The notes below the pieces were generated by a model. It had not been told where the DNA came from and made no database searches. It saw only the letters and a program-made list of their open reading frames with translations. Positions 22,313 through 32,819 of a stretch of DNA of 64,000 nucleotides are shown piece by piece. Location: NCBI GenBank assembly GCA_964016885.1, contig OZ024741.1:31845216-31909215 (forward strand), given 5' to 3'. A program made the translations under genes and the position numbers. Source of the stretch: Eledone cirrhosa. Lineage: Eukaryota > Mollusca > Cephalopoda > Octopoda > Eledonidae. The first letter of the stretch is position 1. Every line of letters begins with the position of its first letter.

Positions 22313-22881
22313 ATAGTAATACTGGACTGTAATACGATCGGCTTCAACTATACAAACTCTTGAATGTCAACAGTTGACATAATCTGGTAATCTTGTATCA
22401 GTAATGACGGTAATATATATATATATATGTGTGTGTGTGCGTGTAAGTGAGTAGAGTAGCGTGTGTGTGTGTTTGTTGTGTGTGTGAGTGTTGCTGTGTG
22501 CACGCATATGTATGCGTGTGTGTGTATGTCGTACGTATAAGTGTCAATAAGTAATTTTTTTTTTTTTTTTTTTTTTTTGCGCGGGGACATAGAAATAATC
22601 GGGCTGGATGCCCGATCGCGCAGTTAAACCACTGGGAGTGAAGAACCCCTAGCCCATGTCAGGGTATTCTTCTAGGAGAAGGCATCTCAGGAAACTGGGT
22701 TAACTCCGATATAAAACCTGCGGCTCAGTAGTTACCGATGATGTTGATCTTTTCTTCTTTTCGGGTTATAGCTACTGTCGCTCAGAGAGTGGGATTGGTT
22801 CAGTGCACAGTCTTTCCTCACTTTAAAAATATTCGTCACGCACAGGCATTGCACGAGTGCATTAATAATTATTAATAGTGT

Positions 22882-22916
<35 letters not shown>

Positions 22917-22934
22917 TATTATTACTTTTTTTTT

Positions 22935-22979
<45 letters not shown>

Positions 22980-22987
22980 CCAATTCA

Positions 22988-24706
22988 ATGATGTTCCAGA
23001 ACAATGTAAACGAGATAATTGCCAATTTGGGTTCTGGAACAAAAAAGATCATTGGCAATAAGGGCAGGGGCCCCAAGTTATCACAACCTGGGCCCGCCCG
23101 TCATCGTGCCATTGTAATAGAGCCAAACAGGGCATTTAGTCTTGGCTGCTGGAACGTACGGACGCTGCTTGACAGGGATTCTTTGGAGCGTCCTGAACGA
23201 AGGACCGCTCTTGTTGCGAAGGAGCTTCGACGTTACGATCTTGACATCGTGGCTTTGTCTGAGACGAGGTTAGCTGGAGATGGTCATCTTACGGAATTTT
23301 GTGGAGAATATACATTCTTCTGGAAAGGAAGAGATGAAGGAACCAGAAGAGAGGCTGGGGTAGGATTTGCTGTTAAGACTGTACTGGTGAATAAATTAGA
23401 AGAATTCCCAGTGGGGATTAGTGAGCGTCTTATGTCCATGAGAGTTCCGCTGGACAAGGGAAGATATGCTACCCTGGTGAGTGTGTATGCTCCAACTATG
23501 AATTCTGTCGATGAAGAAAAACTGTCCTTTTACCATGCCTTGAAAGGTGTTTTAAGAAATATCCCTCAGGCAGACAAAGTCATCGTGCTTGGTGACTTTA
23601 ATGCTAGAGTGGGTAGGGATTTTAACACATGGAATGTAATCGGAAGGCATGGGGTGGGAAAGTGTAACAGCAATGGTATGCTCTTGCTGCAGATGTGTGA
23701 GGAGCTGGATCTGTGTGTTACCAACACCATGTTCCAACAAAAGAACAAATTCAAGACCACATGGATGCATCCTGCATCTAAGGAATGGCATCTTTTGGAC
23801 TACGTCCTAGTCAGGATGCGTGACAGACAGGATGTGCGGTGTGTTCGTGTTCTTCGTGGAGCTGAGTGCTGGACGGACCACCGCCTGGTACGCGCAAAAG
23901 TGAATCTAATCACCAAACGTAAAATCCGGGCTCCTGGTGTTACCCTGCCCAAAAGATTGAATGCTGCTCGTCTTAAGGATAAAAATGTGAAGAGGACATT
24001 GGAAGAAGAGATGCAGGCTGCAGATCTTGGTGAGGATTGGCCGACCCTTAAAAAGTCGGTTTATGATGTAGGCAGACGTGTTCTGGGATTGGTGCAGAGA
24101 AAACATCAGGACTGGTTTAATGAGAAAGATGTGCATATAGATGACTTGTTGGCTGATAAGAGGCGCGCTCTGTCACGCTACTTGACGGCAAAACCACAGG
24201 AGAGGAATACGTTGCATGAGGAGCTCAGGGATGTAAAATCACGTGTTAGGCGGAGTCTTTCTCAGATGAAGGATCAGTGGTGGAGTGAGAAGGCTGGTGA
24301 GATACAAACTGCGTCTGATTGCAATAACACAAAGCTGTTGTACAGTCTCTTGCGTGAGGTTTATGGACCGTCTTCTTCTCTGGTGACACCGATTCGCAGC
24401 AGGGATGGCAAAGAACTTCTTCGTGACTCACAGGGAATTCTACGAAGGTGGCGAGAGCACTTTGATGATCTTTTGAATCAGCCGTCTGTCGTCAGTGAAG
24501 ATTTCCTCAATCTCATTCCGGAAAGTCCTGTGAAAGTAGCTCTCGCAGAACCTCCGACACTTGTGGAGGTTGCAGTGGCTATTTCGAAGCTGAACAGTGG
24601 AAGATCTCCAGGTATGGATGGCATACATGCTGAGCTCCTACAATATGAGCTGTTGGAAGGATATGGGCTAATGAATCCGTGCCTGAGGACTGGAGACATG
24701 CAGTAA
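22988..24706 (+). pseudogene. LINE endonuclease and RT N-terminal part (broken ORF)
   Basis: 572-codon frame. An APE-type endonuclease occupies about residues 50-305: CWNVRTL (metal-binding Asn), ALSETRL (catalytic Glu), VYAPTM, LGDFNARVG (Asp/Asn pair near residue 200) and WTDHRLV (Asp-His near residue 300). These residues look intact. A linker with QDWF and then the RT N-terminal region follow, with LLYSLLREVYG, ILRRWREHFDDLLN and GRSPGMDGIHAELL (fingers). The frame ends in an artefactual tail because a one-base shift near 24655-24665 moves the true frame to the next ORF. Start ATG follows the 5' UTR poly-T. It would otherwise be one polyprotein with the downstream frame. Confidence 0.88.
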
Positions 24707-26502
24707 TGGTGGTCTTGTACAAGGGAAAGGGTAACAGGAATGATTGTGGGAACTACAGAGGTATATCATTGCTTTCTGTCGTGGGGAAAGTTTTATGTAG
24801 GGTGCTTCTGGACCGTCTGCTGACACACATTGCAGATTGTGTCCTTCCTGAAAGTCAATCTGGTTTTCGTGTTGGACGCGGCACTACTGATATGATCTTC
24901 TCAGCTAGACAGCTCCAGGAGAAGTGCATTGAACAGGGCTTGGATCTGTATCAGGTTTTTGTCGATCTGACAAAGGCTTTCGATACTGTCAACAGAGATG
25001 CATTATGGAAGGTTCTCCAGAAACTTGGTTGCCCTGATAAGTTCCTTGCTTTAGTTAGGTCTTTCCATGACGACATGAAGGCTTGGGTTAATGTCGGAGG
25101 TAACATGTCGGAGCCTATCTCAGTAAAAAATGGAGTGAAACAGGGGGATATTCCAGCACCGACCCTGTTTGCCATATACTTTGCAATGGTTTTCTGTATT
25201 GCATTCAGGAATTGCGAGCATGGTGTTTACATCCGATATCGAACCTCAGGCAGCATATTTAACATCAGGCGCTTTGCTGCGAAGACAAAAGTATTTACAT
25301 CAGTCATAAGAGACCTCTTGTATGCAGATGATTGCGATCTTGTAGCGCACACAGAGAGTGATATGCAGCACATTTTGAATGTATTTTCTGACGCTTGCAC
25401 TACCCTGGGTTTGACTGTCAGTCTCAAGAAAACCGTCGTCATGTACCAACCTGCACCTGGTAGGCAGTACACTGAACCAAACATCTATGTGTATGGCAAA
25501 CGACTTGGAGTGGTTGATCAGTTTGTCTACCTGGGAAGCACTGTCAATCGATACGGCAACCTTGACAGTGAAATCTCACTTAGGATTAGGAAAGCAAGTG
25601 ATGCTTTCGGAAAGCTAGAAAGGCGACTCTGGGGTCGGCGAGACATATGCAGGAGGACAAAGGTAAAGGTGTACAGGGCATGTGTACTCTCTTGCCTTCT
25701 TTATGCCTGCGAGACCTGGGTCACATATCGACGCCACCTTAAGCAATTGGAGCGTTTCCATCAGATGTGTCTCAGACGGATACATGGCGTTCGCTGGAGG
25801 GACCACATCAGTGATGTCGAGATTTTGGAAAGCTCTATGTGTGACAGTATAGAAGCTCTTGTGCTTAAGCAGCGACTCCGTTGGAGTGGTCACCTTGCCA
25901 GGATGAAGGATTCTAGAATACCAAAACAACTCTTCTATGGAGAGTTGGTTAAAGGAAAACGACCGCCACATAAACCAAAAAAGAGGTATAAGGATTCCTT
26001 GAAGGCCTCTCTGAAAGACGCTAACATCTCTGCTGATACATGGGAAAATATTGCTGCTGATCGTAATAAATGGAGAAAGACTGTATATGAGGGAAAAGTT
26101 GCCTTTGAGGCATCTCGAATCGCACACGAGAAAGTAAAGCGGGACGTGAGGAAGGGTATTGCTGTTGCACTTCCAGACGGCGAGGGTCCTCCTATGTTTC
26201 TGACATGCAGCGTCTGTGCGAGACTCTGCCTAAGCAAAGCTGGACTCGAAAGTCATCTTCGCAGTCATAAAGTAAGACCAGTGGTTGACTACCAGGCTGC
26301 TGTTGGAGATGCTACTCATCATACTTGCCAAACATGTGGTAGAGAATGTAAATCAGCAGGAGGACTCAAGCGACATGCAAAAGTACACGAACTCCAACCA
26401 CAGCCGACTATTCCCAGTAAATGTTTTGGTTGCCGACTCTGTGCAAGACATTTTAGATCATTGGCTGGGCTAAAAAGCCACATTCGATCGCAGCACTGTT
26501 AG
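24679..26502 (+). pseudogene. LINE RT core plus three C2H2 zinc fingers
   Basis: 607-codon frame continuing the endonuclease ORF; its first ATG overlaps the upstream frame and is probably not a real start. PEDWRHAVMV and NYRGISLLS lead into the RT; FVDLTKAFDTVN is motif A (residue ~94) and LLYADDCDL the catalytic YADD (~213). The usual KQGC position reads KQGD. The thumb has FVYLGSTVNR and LERFHQMCLRRIHG. Three fingers end the protein: CSVC...HLRSH (~510), CQTC...HAKVH (~549) and CRLC...HIRSQH (~587), each with the C-x2-C-x12-H-x3/4-H spacing. RT and finger residues are intact, so only the upstream frameshift inactivates the element. Confidence 0.88.
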
Positions 26503-26510
26503 TTGCTATC

Positions 26511-26514
<4 letters not shown>

Positions 26515-26548
<34 letters not shown>

Positions 26549-26627
26549 GCTTATGTGCGTGCGTGTGTGTGTATATATATATGAATATGTATATTATTAT
26601 TGTTGTTGTCGTTATTATTATTATTGC

Positions 26628-26679
<52 letters not shown>

Positions 26680-26801
26680 GTTATTAATGTATGTGTGTAT
26701 ATATGTGTGAGTGTATGTGTATGTATGTGTGTGTGTATATATGTATGTATGTATATGTATGTGTGTGTGTATATATATGTGTATATATATATATATGTAT
26801 A

Positions 26802-26838
<37 letters not shown>

Positions 26839-26865
26839 TTTCCCTTTTTTTTTTTTTTTTTTTTT

Positions 26866-26916
<51 letters not shown>
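26515..26916. repeat. Compound (GT)n, (ATT)n, (TA)n, (T)n, (ATT)n tract
   Basis: A 400-bp run of simple repeats between the two LINEs. It ends in about 45 bases of pure (ATT)n, into which the following LINE appears to be inserted. Confidence 0.93.
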
Positions 26917-27052
26917 GACGAAAGTGGATGTACGTTTTTTGAAGCTCCGTGAGTAAGCAATTTTTGAGGATTAATTGTAGAGAATTGTTTATTTTTTGTA
27001 CCGCTGAAGCATTATAAGACATTAATTTGTATCCTGTGAAGGAATAACTCAT

Positions 27053-27080
27053 AATATTTGGGCCTTTTGGCCCAAATATT
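27053..27080 (+). promoter_or_regulatory. Perfect 12-bp hairpin in LINE 5' UTR
   Basis: AATATTTGGGCC, loop TTTT, GGCCCAAATATT: a perfect stem 46 nt before the ORF1 start. It would form a stable RNA hairpin; a role in translation or RNA packaging is only a guess. Confidence 0.75.
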
Positions 27081-27125
27081 TGAACTTTATTTTGAAAAAA
27101 ATAATAATTTTTTTCTCAAAAAAAC

Positions 27126-29036
27126 ATGGCGGAGCCACGCCCCCTAGAGGCGGGTCTGCTGTCGTGCAACGGCGACTTGAGCGTTGAGAGGAGAGGTGAG
27201 GCGAGGAGCGCCACCAGCACGAATGTGAGCAGCGACAGTGCCAGCACCAACGGGCCGAGCGGCGCGGAAGGTGGTAACAGCGACAACACCAACACCAACA
27301 AGCCGAACAGCGCAGAAGGTGGTAATAGCGAGAGCACCAACAAAACGAACAGCACAGAGAGTAATAGTAGCGACAGCAGCAGCACCAACAAGGCCAACAG
27401 CACAGAAGGTAACCACGACACAGGGGAGAACAACAACAGCAATAGCAGCAGCAACACCAACAAGAACAACAACAGTGACAACACCAACAAGAACACTTTC
27501 GCTGCTGTGGCAGCGGCTAAAAGGAGACCATGCTACAGCATCGACTTAACCAACAGAGAGGAAAAGTTGGCCCAGGCCTGGAAAATCATAAATCAAGAGC
27601 AGACCTGGGCAAACTTAACTGTCCCGGCAGAAGCCATTGAGGCAGTGGAAAAAAGAACGGTGCATTTCAGATGCATCTCAGTAGAGACAAAGAGGGCAGC
27701 GATAATCGCCCAAGCTGACATAGAAGCCGCACTGAAATACATCAGAGAGGACACAGACTTCATAGAGAGGGGCAGGCAATACGGCACCGTTTCGGTGCTG
27801 TTCAAGTCTGAAGCCCTCGCTGTGAAGCATTCAATGACCCCTTGCAAAACCAGCAAGGTCATAATGTACCCCTCCCACATGGGAAAACGAATAGCACGTG
27901 TGCGCATTCCCAGGATTCCACCAGGACTTGATATGTGGTGGCTCCTGGGTTGCGTAATCGTGGAAGGAACGGATACAGTCCCGGTAGAGGCAACGAGAAC
28001 TGCCAGGGACGACTGGTCCGGGGTTGATCTGGAGATACTGCTCCAAATCAGACCCGAAAACGTAAAAACAATCCCGGACCACATCCGCCTCCAAAACGGG
28101 AGGGTGTTGCATATAATGACTGAGGGAAAAAGGCCGCATTGTTTCCTTTGTGGGGAAACGACACACTTGCGAGCCTTCTGCCCTCAACTGCCGAAAAGCG
28201 CAAGGGGTCGAAAGATTCCACTGCTGGCGACGCCGGGACAAGGACCACCAGCAACACCGTCAACAATGGAACCACCAAAATTGCACACCCAGGGGGGAAA
28301 CGAGGAAAGCTCTCCCATTCCCCCTCCCCCCCAAAATACACACACGAACAAGAACATAAACACTCACTCAGACACAAACACGCTCACAGCCACAGACCCC
28401 TCATCCTCCAGCAGTGAAGATGAGGGAAAACCAAAGTCCCCCAAAATACAAAAAACAAAACACAAAAAAAAAAGAAATCCACAAAGCACAAACACCCCCA
28501 CAAAAGAAAATACACACACCACCCACACAAACATTTTCCCCACAGCATCACCAACACAACCACCAAAATCCCCCAAACGCAAACAAGCTAAACAGACACA
28601 AGAACAAATAGACACACAAACATCAGAAACTACAGACACCCCACCCACAACAAACGCAGACACAATAGAAACAACACTAACAAAGCTATCACCACCACAA
28701 TCACACGAACAAATAAAACCCGAGCAACAAAACATTAAAAACTTCGTGCTTGCCAGAAGGGCCAACAAGGAATTGATGGCCCATGTAGCACGAAGCACAA
28801 ACATCGAAAAAGACGGGGAAACATTTGAAGCGAGCACATTTCGCGTACCAGATAATTTGCTTCTGATGCGAATGTCGCTCGCTTCATACAAAGAAATTCG
28901 AAAGAGCTTTCCTCGGGATGTGGGAACCCCGAACGTAAAACCCACGTCAAGACTATTAAAGGGGTTCCCAAAAGAAACCCCACAAACCATGGAGGTCGAA
29001 CCACCCGACCTTCACAAGACCCCGGAAGGTAAGTAA
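27126..29036 (+). CDS. LINE ORF1 protein, single CCHC knuckle (636 aa)
   Basis: Nucleic-acid-binding ORF1 of the Tx1/L1-like LINE, expected to coat the LINE RNA. The first ATG of the open frame follows a run of A and is taken as the start. Residues ~20-130 are very rich in Ser, Asn, Thr and Lys. A globular-looking section (~135-330) contains RPCYSIDLTNREEKL and RARIPRIPPG-like residues. One zinc knuckle, CFLCGETTHLRAFC (C-x2-C-x4-H-x4-C), lies at about residues 339-352. A long Pro/Thr/Lys/Gln-rich low-complexity segment follows (to ~540), then a conserved-looking C-terminus. No coiled coil is evident. ORF2 starts 29 nt downstream in another frame, implying reinitiation or a separate initiation. 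Confidence 0.85.
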   Translation: MAEPRPLEAGLLSCNGDLSVERRGEARSATSTNVSSDSASTNGPSGAEGGNSDNTNTNKPNSAEGGNSESTNKTNSTESNSSDSSSTNKANSTEGNHDTGENNNSNSSSNTNKNNNSDNTNKNTFAAVAAAKRRPCYSIDLTNREEKLAQAWKIINQEQTWANLTVPAEAIEAVEKRTVHFRCISVETKRAAIIAQADIEAALKYIREDTDFIERGRQYGTVSVLFKSEALAVKHSMTPCKTSKVIMYPSHMGKRIARVRIPRIPPGLDMWWLLGCVIVEGTDTVPVEATRTARDDWSGVDLEILLQIRPENVKTIPDHIRLQNGRVLHIMTEGKRPHCFLCGETTHLRAFCPQLPKSARGRKIPLLATPGQGPPATPSTMEPPKLHTQGGNEESSPIPPPPQNTHTNKNINTHSDTNTLTATDPSSSSSEDEGKPKSPKIQKTKHKKKRNPQSTNTPTKENTHTTHTNIFPTASPTQPPKSPKRKQAKQTQEQIDTQTSETTDTPPTTNADTIETTLTKLSPPQSHEQIKPEQQNIKNFVLARRANKELMAHVARSTNIEKDGETFEASTFRVPDNLLLMRMSLASYKEIRKSFPRDVGTPNVKPTSRLLKGFPKETPQTMEVEPPDLHKTPEGK

Positions 29037-29065
29037 ACCTTTCCTCTCCCATTCATCCTGCCAGC

Positions 29066-32000
29066 ATGGCCATAAGAGTAGGAAGTTTAAATGTTCGTGG
29101 CCTGGGGTCGCCCTGGAAGCAAGGTCACTTGCTCAACGACCTCAGGTCACTAGGAATGGATGTAATTGCCATCAGCGAGACCAGAATTTCCGACACACGC
29201 GCACTGGCGCCGATTTTCGACGATTATCAGATCTTTGCATCTGTTAGTCGGCCGGGAATGGGAGGTGGAGTGGCTGTGCTGTTTAGGAAATGTCTGGATC
29301 TCGAGGTAAGGTCAATCTTCCGGGATCCTGACGGAAAGTTGGTGGTCCTGGACGTGAGCAATAGCGAAGGTGGTGCCTTTAGACTGGTGGCCGTCTACGC
29401 CCCTACTGGGGCCGGTCGGCCGGACTTCTTTAGGCGCCTGGAAAACTTTCTGCTTACGTCTCGCCCTTTACTGTTAATAGGGGATTGGAATGGCATCTTA
29501 GAAGCACGCTGGGATTGTGTGGGAGTATCTGATAGGAGCGGGGGGTGCAAAAGCCTCAAGTACCTGATCAGCCAGTTTCAACTGTCTGACAGGTACCGAC
29601 TAGATTTCCCTAATGCGCCAGTATGGACCTGGACCAATCGCATAGGGTCATCTAGATCGTACATAGATAGGATTTTCATTAGGAAAAGAGATAGAAATAG
29701 TGTAGGATGTCCACATTTTAAAACGGTTGCCTATTCAGATCACAAGCTTGTGATCTGTATGGTCGACCTAGATAAGACACGTAGGTTAGGACCTAGCTAC
29801 TGGAAGCTAAACATGTCGTTTCCGGCACGTAAAGCTTACAGGGACCGGGTCAACAACTTAGTTAAGCAAAAGTTGACAGGGGGGGTTGTCAACAACAGGT
29901 GGTGGGGGGCACTCAAAAGAGAGATTAGAGCAACCTCGATAGGATTTAGCAAAGAAGTAGCAATAGAGAAAAATAGAAAGGAGGAGGGGCTGATAGCTAA
30001 GTTAGACGAGGCTATTTGTAGTGGCATTGCAACAGACGTGCTAGCGGCGAGAATGGCACTAGACCATTTCTTCAATGCGAAACACGAAGGTTGCATTGTC
30101 AGAGCTAAGGCGCGTGCTCTGAGGAACGAGGGAACCAAAGCTGCCCGATGGGCTCGCTTTGCAGAGACGCAGCGTGGAAATAAAACCACAATTCGGTCTT
30201 TGACGGATCGAGATGGACACGAACTGAGCGATTCCAAGCGGATGTGTGAGGCCTTTCGCCAGCACTTTGCTCGATTGTTCGGGAGGATGGGTGAGTCGGA
30301 GACGGCGGCGGACTTCAGTCCCTACCTCGACGGCTTGCCACGCCTCTCGACGGCCGACGCTGAGCGCTGCGAAGAGCCGATAACATCAGCCGAAATTCAG
30401 GACGCCCTTGTCGGCTGCTCGAGTCGCAAGTCACCCGGTTTGGATGGTCTGCCCTACGAGCTTTACGTAAATATGCCAGACTTGTTCTCCGATCTCCTCG
30501 AAGCGCTCTACTGCAACTGGCAGCAGAACGGGAGCATTCCCAGTTCTGTGAGCCGTGGCGTAGTGACGCTGATAAGGAAAGACGAGAACAAGAGGGACAC
30601 ACTAGATAATTTCAGGCCCATAACCCTGCTCAACACAGAGTTTAAGATTTTGGCCAAGGTGTTAGCGAAAAGGTTGGCGCTTGTCGTCAAAGATTTGGTT
30701 GGGGAGGCGCAAACTTGCGCAATCCCGACCAGGTCCATACACGACAACCTCCACCTCATGCGATACATCATAGAGAGGGTTGGGTGCAAACCTGGCTTCG
30801 GTGGGGCTCTGATCAATTTAGATCAATCGAAAGCATTCGATAGGGTCGACCATCGGTACTTGGAGGCTGTCCTCGAGGCGGCTGGCTTCGGCCCCGTCTT
30901 CAGAAGCTGGATCGCTGCAATGTACAGCGGCATCCGCTCGGTGGTCAAAGTTAATGGCCACCTCTCGGAACCGTTTCAGATCTCTCGATCGGTCCGTCAA
31001 GGGTGCCCTCTCTCCTCACTTCTGTACGTATTGACTCTTGAGCCTCTACTGCGGAAGCTGGAGTTGTTGCAGGGCATCCCGCTCGAACCGGGACGTAGAA
31101 AGGCTGCGTCCGCTTATGCGGACGACATCACCGTGATGGTGTCGGACACCTCGGAAATCGAGGTGATCCGCACCCATTTGGAGGAATATGAAAGGTTGAC
31201 GGGAGCAAAACTTAACCCGGAAAAGTCGGTGGGCTTGCAGCTCGGCACCTGGAGAGGCAAGTCCATGCCGTCCAACAGCGTCGTTGGGCGCTGGACAGAC
31301 GGACCGGTAAAGTTGCTCGGGGTTTGGTTCGGACCAGACCTCCAGGTGGATAAGAATTGGGACGAGGTGACGAGCAGGATAGCCAACCTCACCCAGAAAT
31401 GGGCTGAGAGAAAGCTATCACTGAAAGGGCGGGCGGAGGTGGCGAACGCGTACATCGCGTCCGTCATCTACTACCGCCTGACCGTCGTGCCTTGCCCCCG
31501 TCCACGCCTCGCCAATTTGGAACGGCTCCTTTTCAAATTTTTGTGGAGGGGACGGGTCCCGTTGGTGAGGCGGTCCATCTGCTGCCAGCACCCTCTTCGT
31601 GGAGGGCTGGGCATGCCGTGGCTAATGATGCGCAGACATGCGCTGAGGCTGCGACATCTCCAGATATTTTGCCTAAACGGTGAACAGGTGTGGTCGCCGT
31701 TTGTTAGACGGGCCTTTCCGCAGCTCATCTCTTTGACTGAGCTGCAGTCCTGGGTCAAGAAGAGACCGAGACTGGGCGACTGGCATCTGGAATGTTGCCA
31801 GGCGCTCACTGCACTCTGCAAGGTGGGCAATGCGGTCAGTGGAACTTCCACTCAAGATTTCTATAGAGGATTAGTGGAGGGCAAGTGCGATGACGTACTA
31901 GGAGAGGCTCTGGGCGTCAACGAAGTAGAACTGACCAGTATGTTCCGGAGGACTTTCGAGCCGGGGACGATGGATAACTTCCAGAAATCCCTCGCTTGGC

Positions 32001-32485
32001 AGTGCTACCGGGGGGCGCTGCCGGTTCGGGATAAACTCTACAGGCACGGAAGTGCTGTCAGACGAACCTGCCCGAGATGCGCGCAGAGCGACGAAACCGT
32101 TCTGCACGCACTCGTCCAGTGTCCGTGCATTGCTGACTTGTGGGGTTATGTCGAACAGCTATTGTCGCGTGTAGAACGGATCCGGCTATCGTCCGAGTCC
32201 ATAGTGAAGATTGACCCGCCGCCTTCTTTTGGTCAGGAAGGGCAGGCAATTTTCCTCTGCCTGGTGGCAGTAGCGAAAGAGGTTGCATGGTGGACCAGGT
32301 TGAAAGGACTGAAGACAGACACTTTTCTCTTCGGCCAATCCCTCATCAACTTCTTCAAGTTTCACTTGGAAAGGAAGGTGAGGGTGGAGAGAGAAGTGCT
32401 GCCCCCCAGTACATTTACTGAAAGGTGGGTGAATGTGGCGAGAATGGCCCGCGTGAGTGGGCCTACTCTGATCATGCGCCTGTAG
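29066..32485 (+). CDS. LINE ORF2: APE endonuclease, reverse transcriptase, zinc knuckle (1139 aa)
   Basis: Intact polyprotein that nicks target DNA and reverse-transcribes the LINE RNA. APE endonuclease (~1-230): GSLNVRGLG, AISETRISD (catalytic Glu), VYAPTG, LIGDWNG and YSDHKLV (Asp-His at ~224). The RT fingers are marked by SRKSPGLDGLPYELY (~455), then FRPITLLNTEFKILAKVLA. Motif A LINLDQSKAFDRVDH is near 583-597, SVRQGCPLSS near 645, catalytic SAYADDITVMV near 682-692, and LLGVWFGP follows. C-terminal knuckle CPRCAQSDETVLHALVQC (C-x2-C-x8-H-x4-C) is at ~1001-1018. All catalytic residues are present and no frameshift or stop was seen. Length is in the range usual for L1/Tx1 ORF2. The first ATG after ORF1 is the natural start. 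Confidence 0.92.
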   Translation: MAIRVGSLNVRGLGSPWKQGHLLNDLRSLGMDVIAISETRISDTRALAPIFDDYQIFASVSRPGMGGGVAVLFRKCLDLEVRSIFRDPDGKLVVLDVSNSEGGAFRLVAVYAPTGAGRPDFFRRLENFLLTSRPLLLIGDWNGILEARWDCVGVSDRSGGCKSLKYLISQFQLSDRYRLDFPNAPVWTWTNRIGSSRSYIDRIFIRKRDRNSVGCPHFKTVAYSDHKLVICMVDLDKTRRLGPSYWKLNMSFPARKAYRDRVNNLVKQKLTGGVVNNRWWGALKREIRATSIGFSKEVAIEKNRKEEGLIAKLDEAICSGIATDVLAARMALDHFFNAKHEGCIVRAKARALRNEGTKAARWARFAETQRGNKTTIRSLTDRDGHELSDSKRMCEAFRQHFARLFGRMGESETAADFSPYLDGLPRLSTADAERCEEPITSAEIQDALVGCSSRKSPGLDGLPYELYVNMPDLFSDLLEALYCNWQQNGSIPSSVSRGVVTLIRKDENKRDTLDNFRPITLLNTEFKILAKVLAKRLALVVKDLVGEAQTCAIPTRSIHDNLHLMRYIIERVGCKPGFGGALINLDQSKAFDRVDHRYLEAVLEAAGFGPVFRSWIAAMYSGIRSVVKVNGHLSEPFQISRSVRQGCPLSSLLYVLTLEPLLRKLELLQGIPLEPGRRKAASAYADDITVMVSDTSEIEVIRTHLEEYERLTGAKLNPEKSVGLQLGTWRGKSMPSNSVVGRWTDGPVKLLGVWFGPDLQVDKNWDEVTSRIANLTQKWAERKLSLKGRAEVANAYIASVIYYRLTVVPCPRPRLANLERLLFKFLWRGRVPLVRRSICCQHPLRGGLGMPWLMMRRHALRLRHLQIFCLNGEQVWSPFVRRAFPQLISLTELQSWVKKRPRLGDWHLECCQALTALCKVGNAVSGTSTQDFYRGLVEGKCDDVLGEALGVNEVELTSMFRRTFEPGTMDNFQKSLAWQCYRGALPVRDKLYRHGSAVRRTCPRCAQSDETVLHALVQCPCIADLWGYVEQLLSRVERIRLSSESIVKIDPPPSFGQEGQAIFLCLVAVAKEVAWWTRLKGLKTDTFLFGQSLINFFKFHLERKVRVEREVLPPSTFTERWVNVARMARVSGPTLIMRL

Positions 32486-32742
32486 GCTGGTGAATTCGAG
32501 AAGGAGAGGGGTGCCCTTCCCGGGTGCCCTAGGAGCGTCGGGTGGCTCAGGACTGGTGGGGTGCTTGAGTCAACCCTGGGTGGTGATCCCTCTTATTGGG
32601 GAACTTTCATTGTTGTATTTTTATTGTTATTTTGTTTTTGTTTTTTTGTTATTTATACTTACTCGATCTCTATGTAAACCCCCACTGTCCCTGTCTATTG
32701 TGTTGTCCCCTATATGTCGGCCCTTGTGGCCAATAAATGAAA

Positions 32743-32777
<35 letters not shown>

Positions 32778-32815
32778 TTTTTTTTTATTTTTTTTATTTA
32801 TTTTTTTTTTTTATT
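32486..32815 (+). other. LINE 3' UTR and flanking (ATT)n/T-rich tail
   Basis: The 3' UTR includes GGTGGCTCAGGACTGGTGGG and ends at CCAATAAATGAAATC; the 15.8-17.3 kb relict keeps a recognisably similar UTR. (ATT)n at 32745-32777 and a T-rich run to 32815 follow. Confidence 0.8.
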
Positions 32816-32819
32816 GTGC

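Larger units (their letters stand above)
22576..26515 (+). mobile_element. APE-type LINE with C2H2 tail (RTE-like), frameshifted
   Basis: The 5' UTR (about 22578-22980) starts after a poly-T run and includes a (TTA)n and a long poly-T directly before the first ATG. Endonuclease and RT follow in two overlapping frames, then three C2H2 fingers and a stop at 26502. The 3' end is very short (TTGCTATCGT) before (GT)n. The 5' UTR and 3' end match the deleted copy at 32820-33412. Clade is not certain; it resembles proteins often annotated as endonuclease-reverse transcriptase or craniofacial development protein 2-like in animal genomes. Confidence 0.85.
26917..32744 (+). mobile_element. Full-length-looking Tx1/L1-like LINE between (ATT)n tracts
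   Basis: 5.83 kb starting GACGAAAGTGGATG right after (ATT)n and ending CCAATAAATGAAATC right before (ATT)n at 32745-32777. Two intact ORFs separated by 29 nt, a ~210-bp 5' UTR and a ~260-bp 3' UTR. The RT motif LDQSKAFDRVDH and the CPRC zinc knuckle near the C-terminus fit the Tx1 side of the L1 superfamily. There is no poly-A tail. It is GC-richer than its surroundings, and I see no disabling mutation, so it may be recently active. Three relicts of the same family lie at about 0.9, 15.8 and 37.9 kb. Confidence 0.87.
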
